Shown piece by piece: positions 1-8,150 of a DNA stretch of 36,969 bases. Source of the stretch: an uncultured Prevotella sp. (lineage in GTDB: Bacteria; Bacteroidota; Bacteroidia; Bacteroidales; Bacteroidaceae); contig ONTZ01000031.1 in the NCBI GenBank assembly GCA_900320905.1, positions 1 to 36,969 on the forward strand, written 5' to 3'. Made by a program: the position numbers and the translations under genes. The notes under the pieces were generated by a model. That model had not been told where the DNA came from and made no database searches. It saw only the letters and a program-made list of their open reading frames with translations. The first letter of the stretch is position 1. Each line of letters begins with the position of its first letter.

Positions 1-377
1 ACGAGCGTATGCAAATCGGCAAGGCCGCCCTGGCCACAGCCCGCGAAGAGGCCGACCAGGCTTACCGCGCCCTCATCCTGTCGCTGAATGCCTCGGCGGT
101 GATGGACGACGATGCCCACCGTTTCGATGCACTCATCTCACAGGTGAACGAACTCATCAAGTACTATCGCCTCTACGTCGTACCCAAGGGCGGTAAGAAA
201 GACGAGGAGGGTGGCTCATCGACAGGCAATAATAACGGCGGCGATAACCCTACGCCGAATCCGCAGCCGAACCCCGGTGGTGATAACCCTGGCGGCGATG
301 ACTCCGGTGGCAACACCCCCGGCGGCAACCCCGGTGGTGATAACCCTGGCGGCGATGACGACGAGCCCGACCAGTAA
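1..377 (+). CDS. C-terminal part of a DUF6261-like protein with a Gly/Pro/Asn/Asp-rich tail (partial)
   Basis: The reading frame is open at the left edge (codons in frame from base 3), so only the last 120 or so residues are present and the true start lies outside the window. The first half is helical and alanine-rich, with ARxEADxAYRALI- and LISQVNELIKYYR-like stretches that resemble the C-terminal part of DUF6261 proteins common in Bacteroides and Prevotella; this is recognition by eye. The last 55 residues are low-complexity tail built from GGDNP and GGDD units, partly encoded by a perfect 33-bp direct repeat. Such tails are probably disordered. Function is unknown. The gene ends just before a strong terminator that it shares with the convergent operon on the other strand. 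Confidence 0.55.
   Translation, partial: ERMQIGKAALATAREEADQAYRALILSLNASAVMDDDAHRFDALISQVNELIKYYRLYVVPKGGKKDEEGGSSTGNNNGGDNPTPNPQPNPGGDNPGGDDSGGNTPGGNPGGDNPGGDDDEPDQ
270..359 (+). repeat. 33-bp direct repeat in the tail of the DUF6261-like gene
   Basis: Bases 270-302 and 327-359 are identical, with copies starting 57 bp apart. Each encodes NPGGDNPGGDD. The spacing is a multiple of three, so gain or loss of a copy keeps the frame and would only change the tail length. Confidence 0.9.
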
Positions 378-381
378 TCCG

Positions 382-427
382 ACAGAAAAAACAGCCGAGG
401 GCGTGATGCTCTCGGCCGTTTTTCTGT
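382..427. terminator. Bidirectional intrinsic terminator between convergent units
   Basis: The arms around the loop GTGAT (402-406) form a long stem centred on GCCGAGGGC and GCTCTCGGC, flanked by an A-run on the left and a T-run on the right. Both strands therefore present a hairpin followed by U residues. It sits 5 bases after the plus-strand stop and about 30 bases beyond the end of the minus-strand operon, so it probably stops both. Confidence 0.88.
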
Positions 428-456
428 GACTATTATCAACTTATCTATAATCCTTA

Positions 457-800
457 TCAATTTTTATCTGTTTCCAGGAATTCTTCGATATCTTTGGCTG
501 AGGGATGCCACCACCACCCGTCAGACGGATTGAGATAGTGGCAAGTGGTGTTCATAAACTCCAATCAGGTCGCTGCCTACAACCAACATCGGTACATCCA
601 AGTCACCATGAGAGGGACACTCATCCTTATGGAACACTGTGAAATGGTTATACAGCACCATGTTCCATAATCCATTCGCCTACCAACTGACTGGCCAGCG
701 TTTTGTCATCTACGGGGTTATCGTCTACGCTGCACGATGTCAGCATTGTCATGGCGCTGCAAATCAGGATGGCGGCAAGCATCCATAAATTCTTTCTCAT
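457..800 (-). pseudogene. Probable broken lipoprotein gene
   Basis: The frame opens at 800 with a clear lipoprotein signal peptide: a short basic start (MRKNLW), a hydrophobic core and a lipobox LTSC, followed by SVDDNPVDD, a start typical of many Prevotella surface lipoproteins. It reads WIMEHGAV and stops at 648 after only 50 residues. Protein-like sequence continues in the other two minus frames: first a piece from MVLYNHF to GVYE, then a piece running from FMNTTCHYLN through GWWWHPSAKDIEEF to a stop at 457. The simplest reading is one lipoprotein of about 110 residues broken by two frameshifts. The alternative is a genuine 50-residue lipoprotein followed by unrelated small frames. The start lies 2 bases after the upstream DUF4421 stop, so it is the last member of that operon. 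Function is unknown. Confidence 0.5.
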
Positions 801-802
801 AG

Positions 803-1795
803 TTACAAACGGAAACCGAAATAGAGGCGGGCAAGCCATTTGCTGTTGCGGATGGAGAGGTCGTCGTCACTGCCAATCTTGCTGTAGTTGTAGACAACAG
901 AGAGGCCTGTGAACTTTTTACTGCCAATCTGCCTGACGACAGCGACGCGTGAGGTGATTATCAACTCGGGAAAATGGTAATGGAAGGGGATTTTGGTACC
1001 GTTGAAAGTAATCGACGAATTACTGTAGACAATGAGTGTCGGCAGGGCTGAGATGTGGAGCAGCCAGCCACGTCCAGGCACGTAGTTGTAGCCATAGCCG
1101 GCTCCGATGCCAATATTGGTGACCTTGAAATCCAACGTTTCTTCGTCTTCTTTCGCCTTTCCGTGCTGGCCTTGTCCTGAGACGGCAAGCATGAAACTGC
1201 CTGCCGAGCGGCGCTGGAGATAACTGTAGGTCATGGCGGCGGGATAAGAGAAACGTCGGTTGTTGAACACGTAATAGGCACTCGCGTTCAGCGTCCGCAG
1301 ATTATACATGCCATCCGAGGTGGTAAACTCCTCCTTCACACCATCCACCTCGTATGTTCCTTTGAAGTTGCTGGCATCCTGATAGGAAATATCAAAACCG
1401 AAACGCCGACCATACGAACGGAAGCCTATCTCGTAATCGTGATACTTGCCCAACAGTTTGGCAGGATTGAGCGACAGGTTGAGCGACAGGCCCAGGTAAC
1501 TCACGCCAACGCTGAGTGTGGATTTCCTTTCGGCTTCAAGATGGGAAACGAAATGTCCGTCACTTCCCTTACCTTCTGTCTGTATATCTGATCCAGTCAC
1601 ATTATACCGACCCGTCAGTGTCCACTTGGTATGCGGACGGGTGACGTAGTTGGAGTCGATGTTGGCTCGCCAGTATCTCAACGTCAGGACACTGTCGACA
1701 AAACGGTTGATTTTATAAGTCTTCTGTGCCACAACAGGAATGGTCATGGCGCAGAGGAATACTGTTACGGTAAAAAGACGTGTAGGACTGTTCAT
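803..1795 (-). CDS. DUF4421 family outer-membrane protein
   Basis: This 330-residue protein starts with a Sec signal peptide (MNSPTRLFTVTVFLC, probable cleavage after VVAQ). The rest alternates aromatic and polar residues in repeated strand-like stretches and ends in YFGFRL, a terminal aromatic-rich strand typical of outer-membrane beta-barrels. The pattern and length match the DUF4421 family of Bacteroidota, of unknown function. Its ATG overlaps the tilS stop by 4 bases (ATGA), so it is translationally coupled to tilS and is the fourth gene of the minus-strand operon. Why a barrel protein sits behind RNA-modification genes is not evident. A porin-like role or an envelope-structure role are both possible. 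Confidence 0.75.
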   Translation of the reverse strand: MNSPTRLFTVTVFLCAMTIPVVAQKTYKINRFVDSVLTLRYWRANIDSNYVTRPHTKWTLTGRYNVTGSDIQTEGKGSDGHFVSHLEAERKSTLSVGVSYLGLSLNLSLNPAKLLGKYHDYEIGFRSYGRRFGFDISYQDASNFKGTYEVDGVKEEFTTSDGMYNLRTLNASAYYVFNNRRFSYPAAMTYSYLQRRSAGSFMLAVSGQGQHGKAKEDEETLDFKVTNIGIGAGYGYNYVPGRGWLLHISALPTLIVYSNSSITFNGTKIPFHYHFPELIITSRVAVVRQIGSKKFTGLSVVYNYSKIGSDDDLSIRNSKWLARLYFGFRL

Positions 1796-3123
1796 GATAC
1801 TTTATATTGAATACTTGCGATTCGAAGGATAGAGGCAGCGGCATCGGTAACCCGAAAAGGATGAGCAATACGACGGCCGACGAGCCAGAGAATGGTGCCG
1901 GTGGCATCAGTGACGACGAGTTGACGGCGCTTCTCAAGAAGATTCAGTCGCTGGTCGGTAAGGAAGTCGCTGACAAGTTTCTGTCCCTGCATGCCAAAGG
2001 GCTGGAAACGGTCGCCCTGCTGCACGGGACGGACGGTCAGAGGAAACTGGATGCACGTGGCATCGAGGGTGGCAACATCAGGAGTCTTAGAGATGGTGAG
2101 GTCGCCGGTGAGCGAAACATCGAAACAGGTGTTTTCATCGAGGCGATAGCGGCCTGGCTCGGGAATAACCAGCGGTTTCATCGGCTCTCGGATGGGTTCC
2201 ACGACAAGGCTGTCTCTGTCGATGACAAGAGTGTGTGTCTGAGAGAAGAACACCCTACCCGACTCTCTGTCAAGACTGGCCAGAATCTGTTCGATTTGGG
2301 TGCGGTTGAAGCCCAAGGGCATGAGGCATTCGTGGAGGAGACAGAGCGGCGAGGGGGAGGTTATTAATGAGGAATGAGAAATGAGGAATGAGGAATTGTT
2401 ATTACCTGACGAACTATTCTTTTCGCGGGAAATTCCTGCATTGTAAACTTTCTCAGCCTCTGACAGGTAATAGGCACTACGGGCGATATTCTCGTGGGTG
2501 CCAGGCTGGATCTGTTCCATCAGTGGCAGCAGTTGGAGACGGATCTTATTGCGGAGCACATCGGGCTCAAGATTGGTGGAGTCGGTGACATACGACTGTC
2601 CCTGTTGGCACAGATAATCCTCAATTTCATCGCGACTGACTCCCAACAATGGGCGCACGACGAAACCGTTCTTAGAATGGATGCCAGTGAGTCCGTGGAT
2701 GCCAGCCCCGCGCATCAGGTTCATCAGGAGTGTCTCCACGGCATCGTCGCGGTGATGCGCCACGCAAACCGTTTCCGCCCCGATATCCTGTCGCAGTTGC
2801 TCGAAATAATGGTAACGCAGTGCTCTTGCCGCCATCTCAATACTTACTTGATGGATGGCTGCATATTCCTTTGTGTCAAAATGGGTTAGATGGAGTATTA
2901 CATCTTGTTCTGAGCAGAGGCTTTTCACGAATGTCTCATCACGGTCGGACTCCTCACCACGCAGATGGAAATTGCAGTGAACGGCCTCCACATGATAGCC
3001 CAGTTGCTTCAAAACGAGCAATAAGGCCACACTGTCGGCACCGCCACTCACGGCCACAAGATGAAGTCCTTCGGGTGTCAGCAGTCCTTGCTTTGCGATG
3101 AAATCAGCAACTTTATTCCACAT
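1792..3123 (-). CDS. tilS: tRNA(Ile)-lysidine synthetase
   Basis: TilS uses ATP to attach lysine to C34 of tRNA-Ile(CAU), changing its anticodon to read AUA; it is normally essential. The PP-loop SGGADS lies at residues 26-31 and is followed by VEAVHCNFHLRG and VCVAHHRDDAVETLLMNLMRG, hallmark TilS segments. The C-terminal substrate-binding region is present (VRPVQQGDRFQPFGM, KRRQLVV, WLVGRRI). The ATG at 3123 gives 443 residues and overlaps the upstream methyltransferase by 11 bases; a TTG at 3132 is a less likely alternative. Around residues 233-258 there is a Ser/Asn-rich segment unlike the rest, containing four 7-bp tandem repeats. This looks like inserted sequence in the linker between domains. 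Confidence 0.95.
   Translation of the reverse strand: MWNKVADFIAKQGLLTPEGLHLVAVSGGADSVALLLVLKQLGYHVEAVHCNFHLRGEESDRDETFVKSLCSEQDVILHLTHFDTKEYAAIHQVSIEMAARALRYHYFEQLRQDIGAETVCVAHHRDDAVETLLMNLMRGAGIHGLTGIHSKNGFVVRPLLGVSRDEIEDYLCQQGQSYVTDSTNLEPDVLRNKIRLQLLPLMEQIQPGTHENIARSAYYLSEAEKVYNAGISREKNSSSGNNNSSFLISHSSLITSPSPLCLLHECLMPLGFNRTQIEQILASLDRESGRVFFSQTHTLVIDRDSLVVEPIREPMKPLVIPEPGRYRLDENTCFDVSLTGDLTISKTPDVATLDATCIQFPLTVRPVQQGDRFQPFGMQGQKLVSDFLTDQRLNLLEKRRQLVVTDATGTILWLVGRRIAHPFRVTDAAASILRIASIQYKVS
2367..2394. repeat. 7-bp tandem repeat (ATGAGRA, 4 copies) inside tilS
   Basis: Four consecutive heptamers read ATGAGGA, ATGAGAA, ATGAGGA, ATGAGGA on the plus strand. They lie wholly within the tilS reading frame and encode part of SSFLISHSSLIT. 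Seven is not a multiple of three, so a one-copy change would shift the frame. Confidence 0.92.
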
Positions 3124-4282
3124 ACAGCACAAGTCCTTTCAGATATTCGCCTTCGGGATGATAGATGTTGATGGGATGGTCGGCAGGCTGGTGCAACTGG
3201 TGCAGGATGCGTACCTTGCGCCCTGCCTGGGCAGCAGCCGTGAAGACGGCATTACGGAAATGATCCTTCGTGACCACCTGAGAGCAACTGAATGTGAAAA
3301 GGATGCCACCTGGCTGAATCATCTGCATCGCCTTCATATTCAGACGGGTATAACCCTTGAGGGCGTTGTGCAAGGCACCGCGGTGCTTGGCAAAGGCTGG
3401 CGGGTCAAGGATGATTAAATCATATTGGCCATTTTTCTCAAGGAACTTGAAAGCATCGTCGCAGAAGGCTTTGTGGCGGGAGTCGCCAGGGAAATTGAGT
3501 TGCACGTTACGGTTGGTGAGTTCGATGGCCTTGGCACTGCTGTCGACGGAATGTACCAACTCCGCCCCACCCCGCATGGCATAGAAGGAGAATCCGCCCG
3601 TGTAGCAGAACATATTCAGTACCCGTTTGCCTTTTGCGTACTTTTCCAGAAGCGCACGGTTCTCACGCTGGTCGACGAAGAAGCCTGTCTTCTGGCCGTG
3701 CAGCCAGTCGACGTAGAATATCAAACCGTTCTCTACCGCCGTATTCTCCTGCGAACCGCCATAGAGGAAGCCATTCTCCATGTGGTCCATGAAGGGCAGT
3801 GTGGTCTCGCTCTTATAATAGATATTCTCGATACGGGCACCCATCACCCTGGCCAGTTGCTCGGCAATCTGCACACGACTCAGGTGCATGCCGATACTGT
3901 GAGCCTGCATGACGGCAGTCTTGCCATAGACATCTATGATGAGCCCTGGCAACAGGTCGCCCTCGCCATGCACAAGGCGGTAGGTATTGTTCTGCGGGTT
4001 GTCGGCGATACCGATGGCGATACGCATCCTGAGGGCAGACTCCAGACGGGAATACCAGAATGCGTCGTCGATATCAACCTCACGAAAGGAGAGCACACGG
4101 ACGGCGATGGAACCCTGCTGGTAGTGACCTACGGCGATAAAATCGCCACTGGAGGTGACAACCCTGACCACATCGCCCTCGGCAATCCCCTCGTCAACCT
4201 GTTGGATGGCTCCTGAGAATACCCATGGATGGAAGCGCAGGAGACTATCCTCCTTGCCTCTTTTGAGTTGCAAGTTCTTCAT
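3113..4282 (-). CDS. Class I SAM-dependent rRNA methyltransferase, RlmI-like
   Basis: The protein (389 residues from the ATG at 4282) has an N-terminal PUA-type RNA-binding region (LQLKRGKEDSLLRFHPWVFSG) followed by a Rossmann methyltransferase. Motif I is LNMFCYTGGFSFYAMRGGA, and the catalytic-loop motif DPPAFAKHR is at residues 293-301. This architecture belongs to the RlmI family, which methylates C5 of a cytosine in 23S rRNA. The exact target base here is inferred, so no symbol is given. The frame extends further upstream, but the chosen start aligns with the PUA beginning MKNLQLKRG and overlaps the exonuclease gene by 38 bases. The stop overlaps tilS. The neighbours suggest an RNA maturation operon. 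Confidence 0.9.
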   Translation of the reverse strand: MKNLQLKRGKEDSLLRFHPWVFSGAIQQVDEGIAEGDVVRVVTSSGDFIAVGHYQQGSIAVRVLSFREVDIDDAFWYSRLESALRMRIAIGIADNPQNNTYRLVHGEGDLLPGLIIDVYGKTAVMQAHSIGMHLSRVQIAEQLARVMGARIENIYYKSETTLPFMDHMENGFLYGGSQENTAVENGLIFYVDWLHGQKTGFFVDQRENRALLEKYAKGKRVLNMFCYTGGFSFYAMRGGAELVHSVDSSAKAIELTNRNVQLNFPGDSRHKAFCDDAFKFLEKNGQYDLIILDPPAFAKHRGALHNALKGYTRLNMKAMQMIQPGGILFTFSCSQVVTKDHFRNAVFTAAAQAGRKVRILHQLHQPADHPINIYHPEGEYLKGLVLYVE

Positions 4283-4931
4283 ATATCCTAAAATCTTCTT
4301 CAATCTCGAGTTCCATCTCCAAAGTGTGCAGTTCATAGTCGCCGGTCTCTTCCAGACGCAGTAACTCCTCATAGAGTTGGATACAGGCCCAGGCATCGAT
4401 AGCAGCATACTGTTTCTGCTTTTCTGTCAACACGTCGCGCTCCCAGTTAGAGAGACGTTCAGTCTTGCTGATACGCTTGTTGAAGAGGTTGGCATACAGT
4501 TTCTGCAAACTCAGGTCCAGAATACCGATCTCCTTCATGTGATCCTGAATGTCGATGAAATAACCCGGTCTGAAGTCGCGGAGCCGCTTGAGCGCCGTGA
4601 TGTCGTCATGCCAAGAGAGTCCCACTTTAGGGACGGTCTGATCTTCCAGAAACCGGAGGAGGGCCGGCGTGATGCCCGTATAGTTCAGACGGAACAGGAA
4701 ACAGTTGTGATGGGTGGCCACCTGCAGAAGCGAGCACTTGAACTGCTGCTTCTTGGTAAACGACGGTCTAGTCTCAGTGTCAACACCGAGAATAGGCATG
4801 GACAGCAGATAGTCGACTGCTTTCTCCGTCTGCTGGGGCGTCACGATGACAATGATATTCTTGTCGTAGGTGACTTTCGGAAGTTCCGCCATCCAGTCCT
4901 TCGCGAATCGGTTATAGATGATCTTTTTCAT
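4245..4931 (-). CDS. 3'-5' exonuclease domain protein (DEDDy type)
   Basis: This 228-residue protein is a single DnaQ-like exonuclease domain of the RNase D/WRN type. The first acidic motif is GVDTET (D51, E53), the second is near LSWHDDITALK, and the last is YAAID (Y175, D179), whose tyrosine places it in the DEDDy group. No HRDC domain follows, so it is not a full RNase D. Members of this stand-alone family act on RNA or DNA 3' ends using two metal ions; the substrate here is unknown. The ATG at 4931 was chosen over a TTG two codons upstream. It is the first gene of the minus operon and has a TAATTTTG promoter element just before it. Confidence 0.88.
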   Translation of the reverse strand: MKKIIYNRFAKDWMAELPKVTYDKNIIVIVTPQQTEKAVDYLLSMPILGVDTETRPSFTKKQQFKCSLLQVATHHNCFLFRLNYTGITPALLRFLEDQTVPKVGLSWHDDITALKRLRDFRPGYFIDIQDHMKEIGILDLSLQKLYANLFNKRISKTERLSNWERDVLTEKQKQYAAIDAWACIQLYEELLRLEETGDYELHTLEMELEIEEDFRIYEELATQKRQGG

Positions 4932-4941
4932 TATCAAGGTG

Positions 4942-4949
4942 CAAAATTA
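4942..4949 (-). promoter_or_regulatory. -7 element (TAATTTTG) for the exonuclease-rlmI-like-tilS operon
   Basis: On the minus strand the sequence TAATTTTGCAC matches the Bacteroidota TAnnTTTG element and is 10 bases upstream of the chosen ATG, implying a very short or near-leaderless mRNA. No clear TTG -33 element is visible. Confidence 0.65.
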
Positions 4950-4992
4950 CAAAAAAATCGGTAAAAGATGATGAAATGTGGGATTTTTCAGT

Positions 4993-5000
4993 TACTTTTG
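4993..5000 (+). promoter_or_regulatory. -7 element (TACTTTTG) for ftsK
   Basis: TACTTTTGCAC matches the Bacteroidota TAnnTTTG consensus and lies 28 bases upstream of the ftsK ATG. It is divergent from the operon promoter at 4942-4949, with about 43 bases between the two elements. No TTG -33 motif is seen at the usual spacing. Confidence 0.68.
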
Positions 5001-5028
5001 CACGAAAATTCTGAATTATTATTTGATT

Positions 5029-7509
5029 ATGGCTAAAAAGAAGAAAGAAAAGCGATCAAATCAAGCCTCCGGACTTGCTGATGCACTGGGGGTGAAAAAT
5101 ATATTATCAAACGAGATTCTGTGGATATTCGTCGGCTTCATCATCATTGCCCTTGCCGTCTATATGCTGATAGCCTTCATCTCGTATCTCTCGACAGGTG
5201 CGGCAGACCAGACGATGATAGAGTCGGCTCGTGAAGGGGAACTGATGAATCCCCAAGTGGTGTTTGCCAACACCTGTGGTAAACTGGGAGCCTATCTCTC
5301 CAACTTTTTCATAAAGTGCTGTTTCGGACTGTCTTCGTTCCTGATACCGCTGTTCCTGATCCTGCTTGGCGTACACCTGATCAAAGCCTACCGCGTGAAC
5401 CTGCTGAAATGGTTTATGTCGATGATGATCATCATGGTCTGGGCTTCTGTAACTTTCGCTAAGTTCCTCTCACCCCTGTTTGTGAATGCCTGCTACAACC
5501 CCGGAGGCGACCATGGCATCTATATCTGTCAATGGATTGAGAATCTGGTGGGTGCACCCGGTCTGACCATCCTGCTGGCCCTCACGGCACTGGCCTTCCT
5601 CACCTGGATCAGTGCGGAGACAGTGTATATCTTGCGCAGGATCCTGAATCCCTCGAAACTGTTTGAGAGGGTTCCCTTTAAGATTACGAACAACAATCCC
5701 GAAGAGAAGGTGGAATCTTACGAGAGTCAGATACAGACGGAGGCTGACCCTGAAGTATTCGACGACCCTGCCACGCAAGTAGTAGAGTTCACAGAGAACG
5801 GTCCCAAGGTGCATGATAAAGGCTTCGAGGATACTGGACTATCCGAAGGAAGCGTAGCATCCGGGAAATCTGGTACTTCTGGCTTATCAGGAGATGCCGG
5901 TAAAGACATCGACCTGCAGGTGGAAGTGGCCAAGGGCGACGAAGAGACGGCCGATTCTAAGACAGTAGTGGACTTGGAGGACATGGAGCCCTACGACCCC
6001 AAGCGCGACCTGGAAAACTATAAGTACCCTACCCTCGACCTGTTGAAGAAATACGATAACGACGGTAAGCCGTATATCGACATGGCAGAGCAGAATGCCA
6101 ACAAGAACCGTATCGTAGACGTGTTGCGTACCTTCGGTGTGGAGATCTCAAGTATCAAGGCCACGGTAGGTCCTACGATTACACTCTATGAGATAACCCT
6201 CGCACCAGGTGTACGTATCACAAAGATCCGTTCCTTGGAAGATGATATCGCCCTGAGCCTCTCTGCCCTTGGCATCCGTATCATCGCCCCAATGCCCGGT
6301 AAGGGTACTGTAGGCATTGAGGTTCCGAATGCCAAGCCTTCGATCGTGTCGATGGAATCGATCCTGAATTCGAAGAAGTTTCAGGAGAGTCAGATGGAAT
6401 TGCCCTGTGCCGTCGGTAAGACCATCACCAACGAGGTGTTTATGTTCGACCTGGCCAAGGCGCCTCACCTGCTTGTGGCAGGTGCCACCGGTCAGGGTAA
6501 GTCAGTTGGACTGAATGCCATCGTTACCTCTTTATTATATAAGAAACATCCGGCAGAGTTGAAGATTGTGCTCGTGGATCCGAAGAAGGTGGAGTTCTCC
6601 ATCTATAATCCGCTCATCAACCATTTCTTGGCAAAGGTGCCTGATGAGGATGCGGATCCCATCATCACCGATGTCACGAAGGTGGTGCGCACGCTGAACT
6701 CGCTCTGTAAACTGATGGACACCCGCTACGACCTGTTGAAGGAGGTGGGGGCGAGAAACATCAAGGAGTACAACAAGAAATTCATAGAACGGAAAATACC
6801 ACCGCGTGGCGGTCATGGCTATATGCCGTATATCGTGGTGATTATCGATGAGTTCGGCGACCTGATCATGACGGCTGGCAAGGAGATAGAACTGCCTATC
6901 GCCCGTATCGCCCAGTTGGCACGTGCCGTGGGTATCCACATGGTCATCGCCACCCAGCGTCCTACCACGACGATTATCACGGGTAATATTAAGGCGAACT
7001 TCCCAGCACGTATCGCCTTCAAGGTATCGGCAGGTATCGACTCCAAGACTATCCTCGACAGGACGGGTGCCCAGCAGTTGATAGGACGAGGCGACATGCT
7101 CTTCCTGAACGGTGCAGAGCCCGTACGCGTACAGTGCGCCTTTGTTGACACGCCTGAGGTGGAGCGCATCAACACCTTTATCGCCGACCAGCAGAGTTAC
7201 GGGATGCCGTTTGAGTTGCCGGAACCAGACATGCCTGAGACAGACATGGGCGATGGCGGCGGCAAGGATGTGGACATGCAGCATCTGGATCCGCTCTTCG
7301 AGGATGCAGCCCGTCTGATTGTCCGTGAACAGAGTGGCTCGACATCCCTCATACAACGTAAGTTCGCCATCGGCTACAACCGTGCTGGCAGACTGATGGA
7401 TCAGTTGGAGAAGGCCGGTGTGGTGGGTGCCGCCATGGGATCGAAGCCCCGTGAGGTGATGATCCAGGACGAGAATAGTTTGAACAACTTATTGAATAAT
7501 CTGAAATGA
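5029..7509 (+). CDS. ftsK: DNA translocase FtsK
   Basis: FtsK is a septal, membrane-anchored hexameric DNA pump that clears chromosome termini and directs dimer resolution during division. The 826-residue protein has a Lys-rich cytoplasmic start (MAKKKKEK), about four membrane segments in the first 210 residues, an acidic linker, and a RecA-like motor with Walker A GATGQGKS near 485-492 and Walker B VVIIDEFGD near 603-611. The motif ATQRPTTTIITGNIKANFP is characteristic of FtsK/SpoIIIE. The last 65 residues match the DNA-reading gamma winged helix (LIVREQ, STSLIQRKF, GYNRAGRLMDQLE). The ATG at 5029 was preferred because the frame upstream runs through the promoter element. The linker is shorter than in E. 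coli. The stop overlaps the next gene (ATGA). Confidence 0.97.
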   Translation: MAKKKKEKRSNQASGLADALGVKNILSNEILWIFVGFIIIALAVYMLIAFISYLSTGAADQTMIESAREGELMNPQVVFANTCGKLGAYLSNFFIKCCFGLSSFLIPLFLILLGVHLIKAYRVNLLKWFMSMMIIMVWASVTFAKFLSPLFVNACYNPGGDHGIYICQWIENLVGAPGLTILLALTALAFLTWISAETVYILRRILNPSKLFERVPFKITNNNPEEKVESYESQIQTEADPEVFDDPATQVVEFTENGPKVHDKGFEDTGLSEGSVASGKSGTSGLSGDAGKDIDLQVEVAKGDEETADSKTVVDLEDMEPYDPKRDLENYKYPTLDLLKKYDNDGKPYIDMAEQNANKNRIVDVLRTFGVEISSIKATVGPTITLYEITLAPGVRITKIRSLEDDIALSLSALGIRIIAPMPGKGTVGIEVPNAKPSIVSMESILNSKKFQESQMELPCAVGKTITNEVFMFDLAKAPHLLVAGATGQGKSVGLNAIVTSLLYKKHPAELKIVLVDPKKVEFSIYNPLINHFLAKVPDEDADPIITDVTKVVRTLNSLCKLMDTRYDLLKEVGARNIKEYNKKFIERKIPPRGGHGYMPYIVVIIDEFGDLIMTAGKEIELPIARIAQLARAVGIHMVIATQRPTTTIITGNIKANFPARIAFKVSAGIDSKTILDRTGAQQLIGRGDMLFLNGAEPVRVQCAFVDTPEVERINTFIADQQSYGMPFELPEPDMPETDMGDGGGKDVDMQHLDPLFEDAARLIVREQSGSTSLIQRKFAIGYNRAGRLMDQLEKAGVVGAAMGSKPREVMIQDENSLNNLLNNLK

Positions 7510-8144
7510 AGATGATTGCATTTATGAACAAGGTACGGTGGATGGTAAAGATAATCTTACCTTTTTACCTTCTTACCTTTTTATCTTTATCTGTTTGTGC
7601 AGAGAGTGCCAAGAGCATTCTCGACAAGGCTGCTGCCACCGTGAGTAACCCCAATGGCGTACAGGCCAACTTCGAGATGCGCAGCAAACAGTTCGGTAAC
7701 ACCACCGGCAGCATATCCATCAAAGGCAAGAAATTCCACGCCTCTACACCACAGGCCATCATCTGGTTTGACGGCAAGACACAGTGGACCTATATGAAGC
7801 AGAACGACGAGGTGAATGTAAGCAATCCCACAGAAGAGGAATTGCAGGCTATCAACCCTTACAACTTCATCAACATCTATAAGAAAGGCTTCAAACTCTC
7901 GTCGAAGAAGGTGAACAACTCTTACGAGGTACACCTGAAGGCTACCGATAAGAAACGGAAGATTCAAGAGATGTATATCATCGTGGATCAGAACAGTTAT
8001 CGTCCCACACATGTCAAGATGCAACAGAACGGTAAGTGGAGTGTGTTGCTCATCAGCGGACTGAAAGCCACAAACCTCAGCGACGGACTGTTCCAGTTTA
8101 ATGCGAAAGACTTCCCCCAAGCAGAAATCATAGACCTCAGATAA
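7506..8144 (+). CDS. LolA-like outer-membrane lipoprotein carrier
   Basis: This 212-residue protein has an N-terminal signal peptide ending near SVCAES and then a LolA-like sequence: AKSILDKAAATVSNPNGVQANFEM, GSISIKGKKFHA, IIWFDGKTQWTYMKQNDEVNVSNPT. LolA carries lipoproteins through the periplasm to the outer membrane. Bacteroidota LolA-like proteins are divergent from the E. coli protein, so the role is inferred from family resemblance. The gene starts inside the ftsK stop (ATGA, 4-base overlap). Later in-frame ATGs at 7512 and 7524 could also serve, giving a more typical signal peptide. The signal-peptide core is encoded by an 8-bp repeat. Confidence 0.85.
   Translation: MKMIAFMNKVRWMVKIILPFYLLTFLSLSVCAESAKSILDKAAATVSNPNGVQANFEMRSKQFGNTTGSISIKGKKFHASTPQAIIWFDGKTQWTYMKQNDEVNVSNPTEEELQAINPYNFINIYKKGFKLSSKKVNNSYEVHLKATDKKRKIQEMYIIVDQNSYRPTHVKMQQNGKWSVLLISGLKATNLSDGLFQFNAKDFPQAEIIDLR
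7557..7588. repeat. 8-bp tandem repeat (TTACCTTY) inside the LolA-like signal peptide
   Basis: Four adjacent octamers read TTACCTTT, TTACCTTC, TTACCTTT, TTATCTTT. They encode LPFYLLTFLSLS, the hydrophobic core of the signal peptide. Eight is not a multiple of three, so copy changes would shift the frame. Confidence 0.85.
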
Positions 8145-8150
8145 GACATT

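Noticed and set aside
270-359. Possible CRISPR-like repeat pair
   Set aside because: There are only two copies, both inside coding sequence, and they encode a low-complexity peptide; no spacer structure or cas genes occur anywhere in the window.
1807-2367. A 186-codon plus-strand frame
   Set aside because: It is antisense to the C-terminal half of tilS and has no independent support.
3425-4216. A 263-codon open frame on the plus strand
   Set aside because: It lies wholly antisense to the RlmI-like gene, whose motifs are clear; its translation is rich in His and Asp with no recognisable domain, as expected of a shadow frame.
6535-7356. A 273-codon open frame on the minus strand
   Set aside because: It is antisense to the ftsK motor domain and reflects its codon bias; no domain or start signal is seen.
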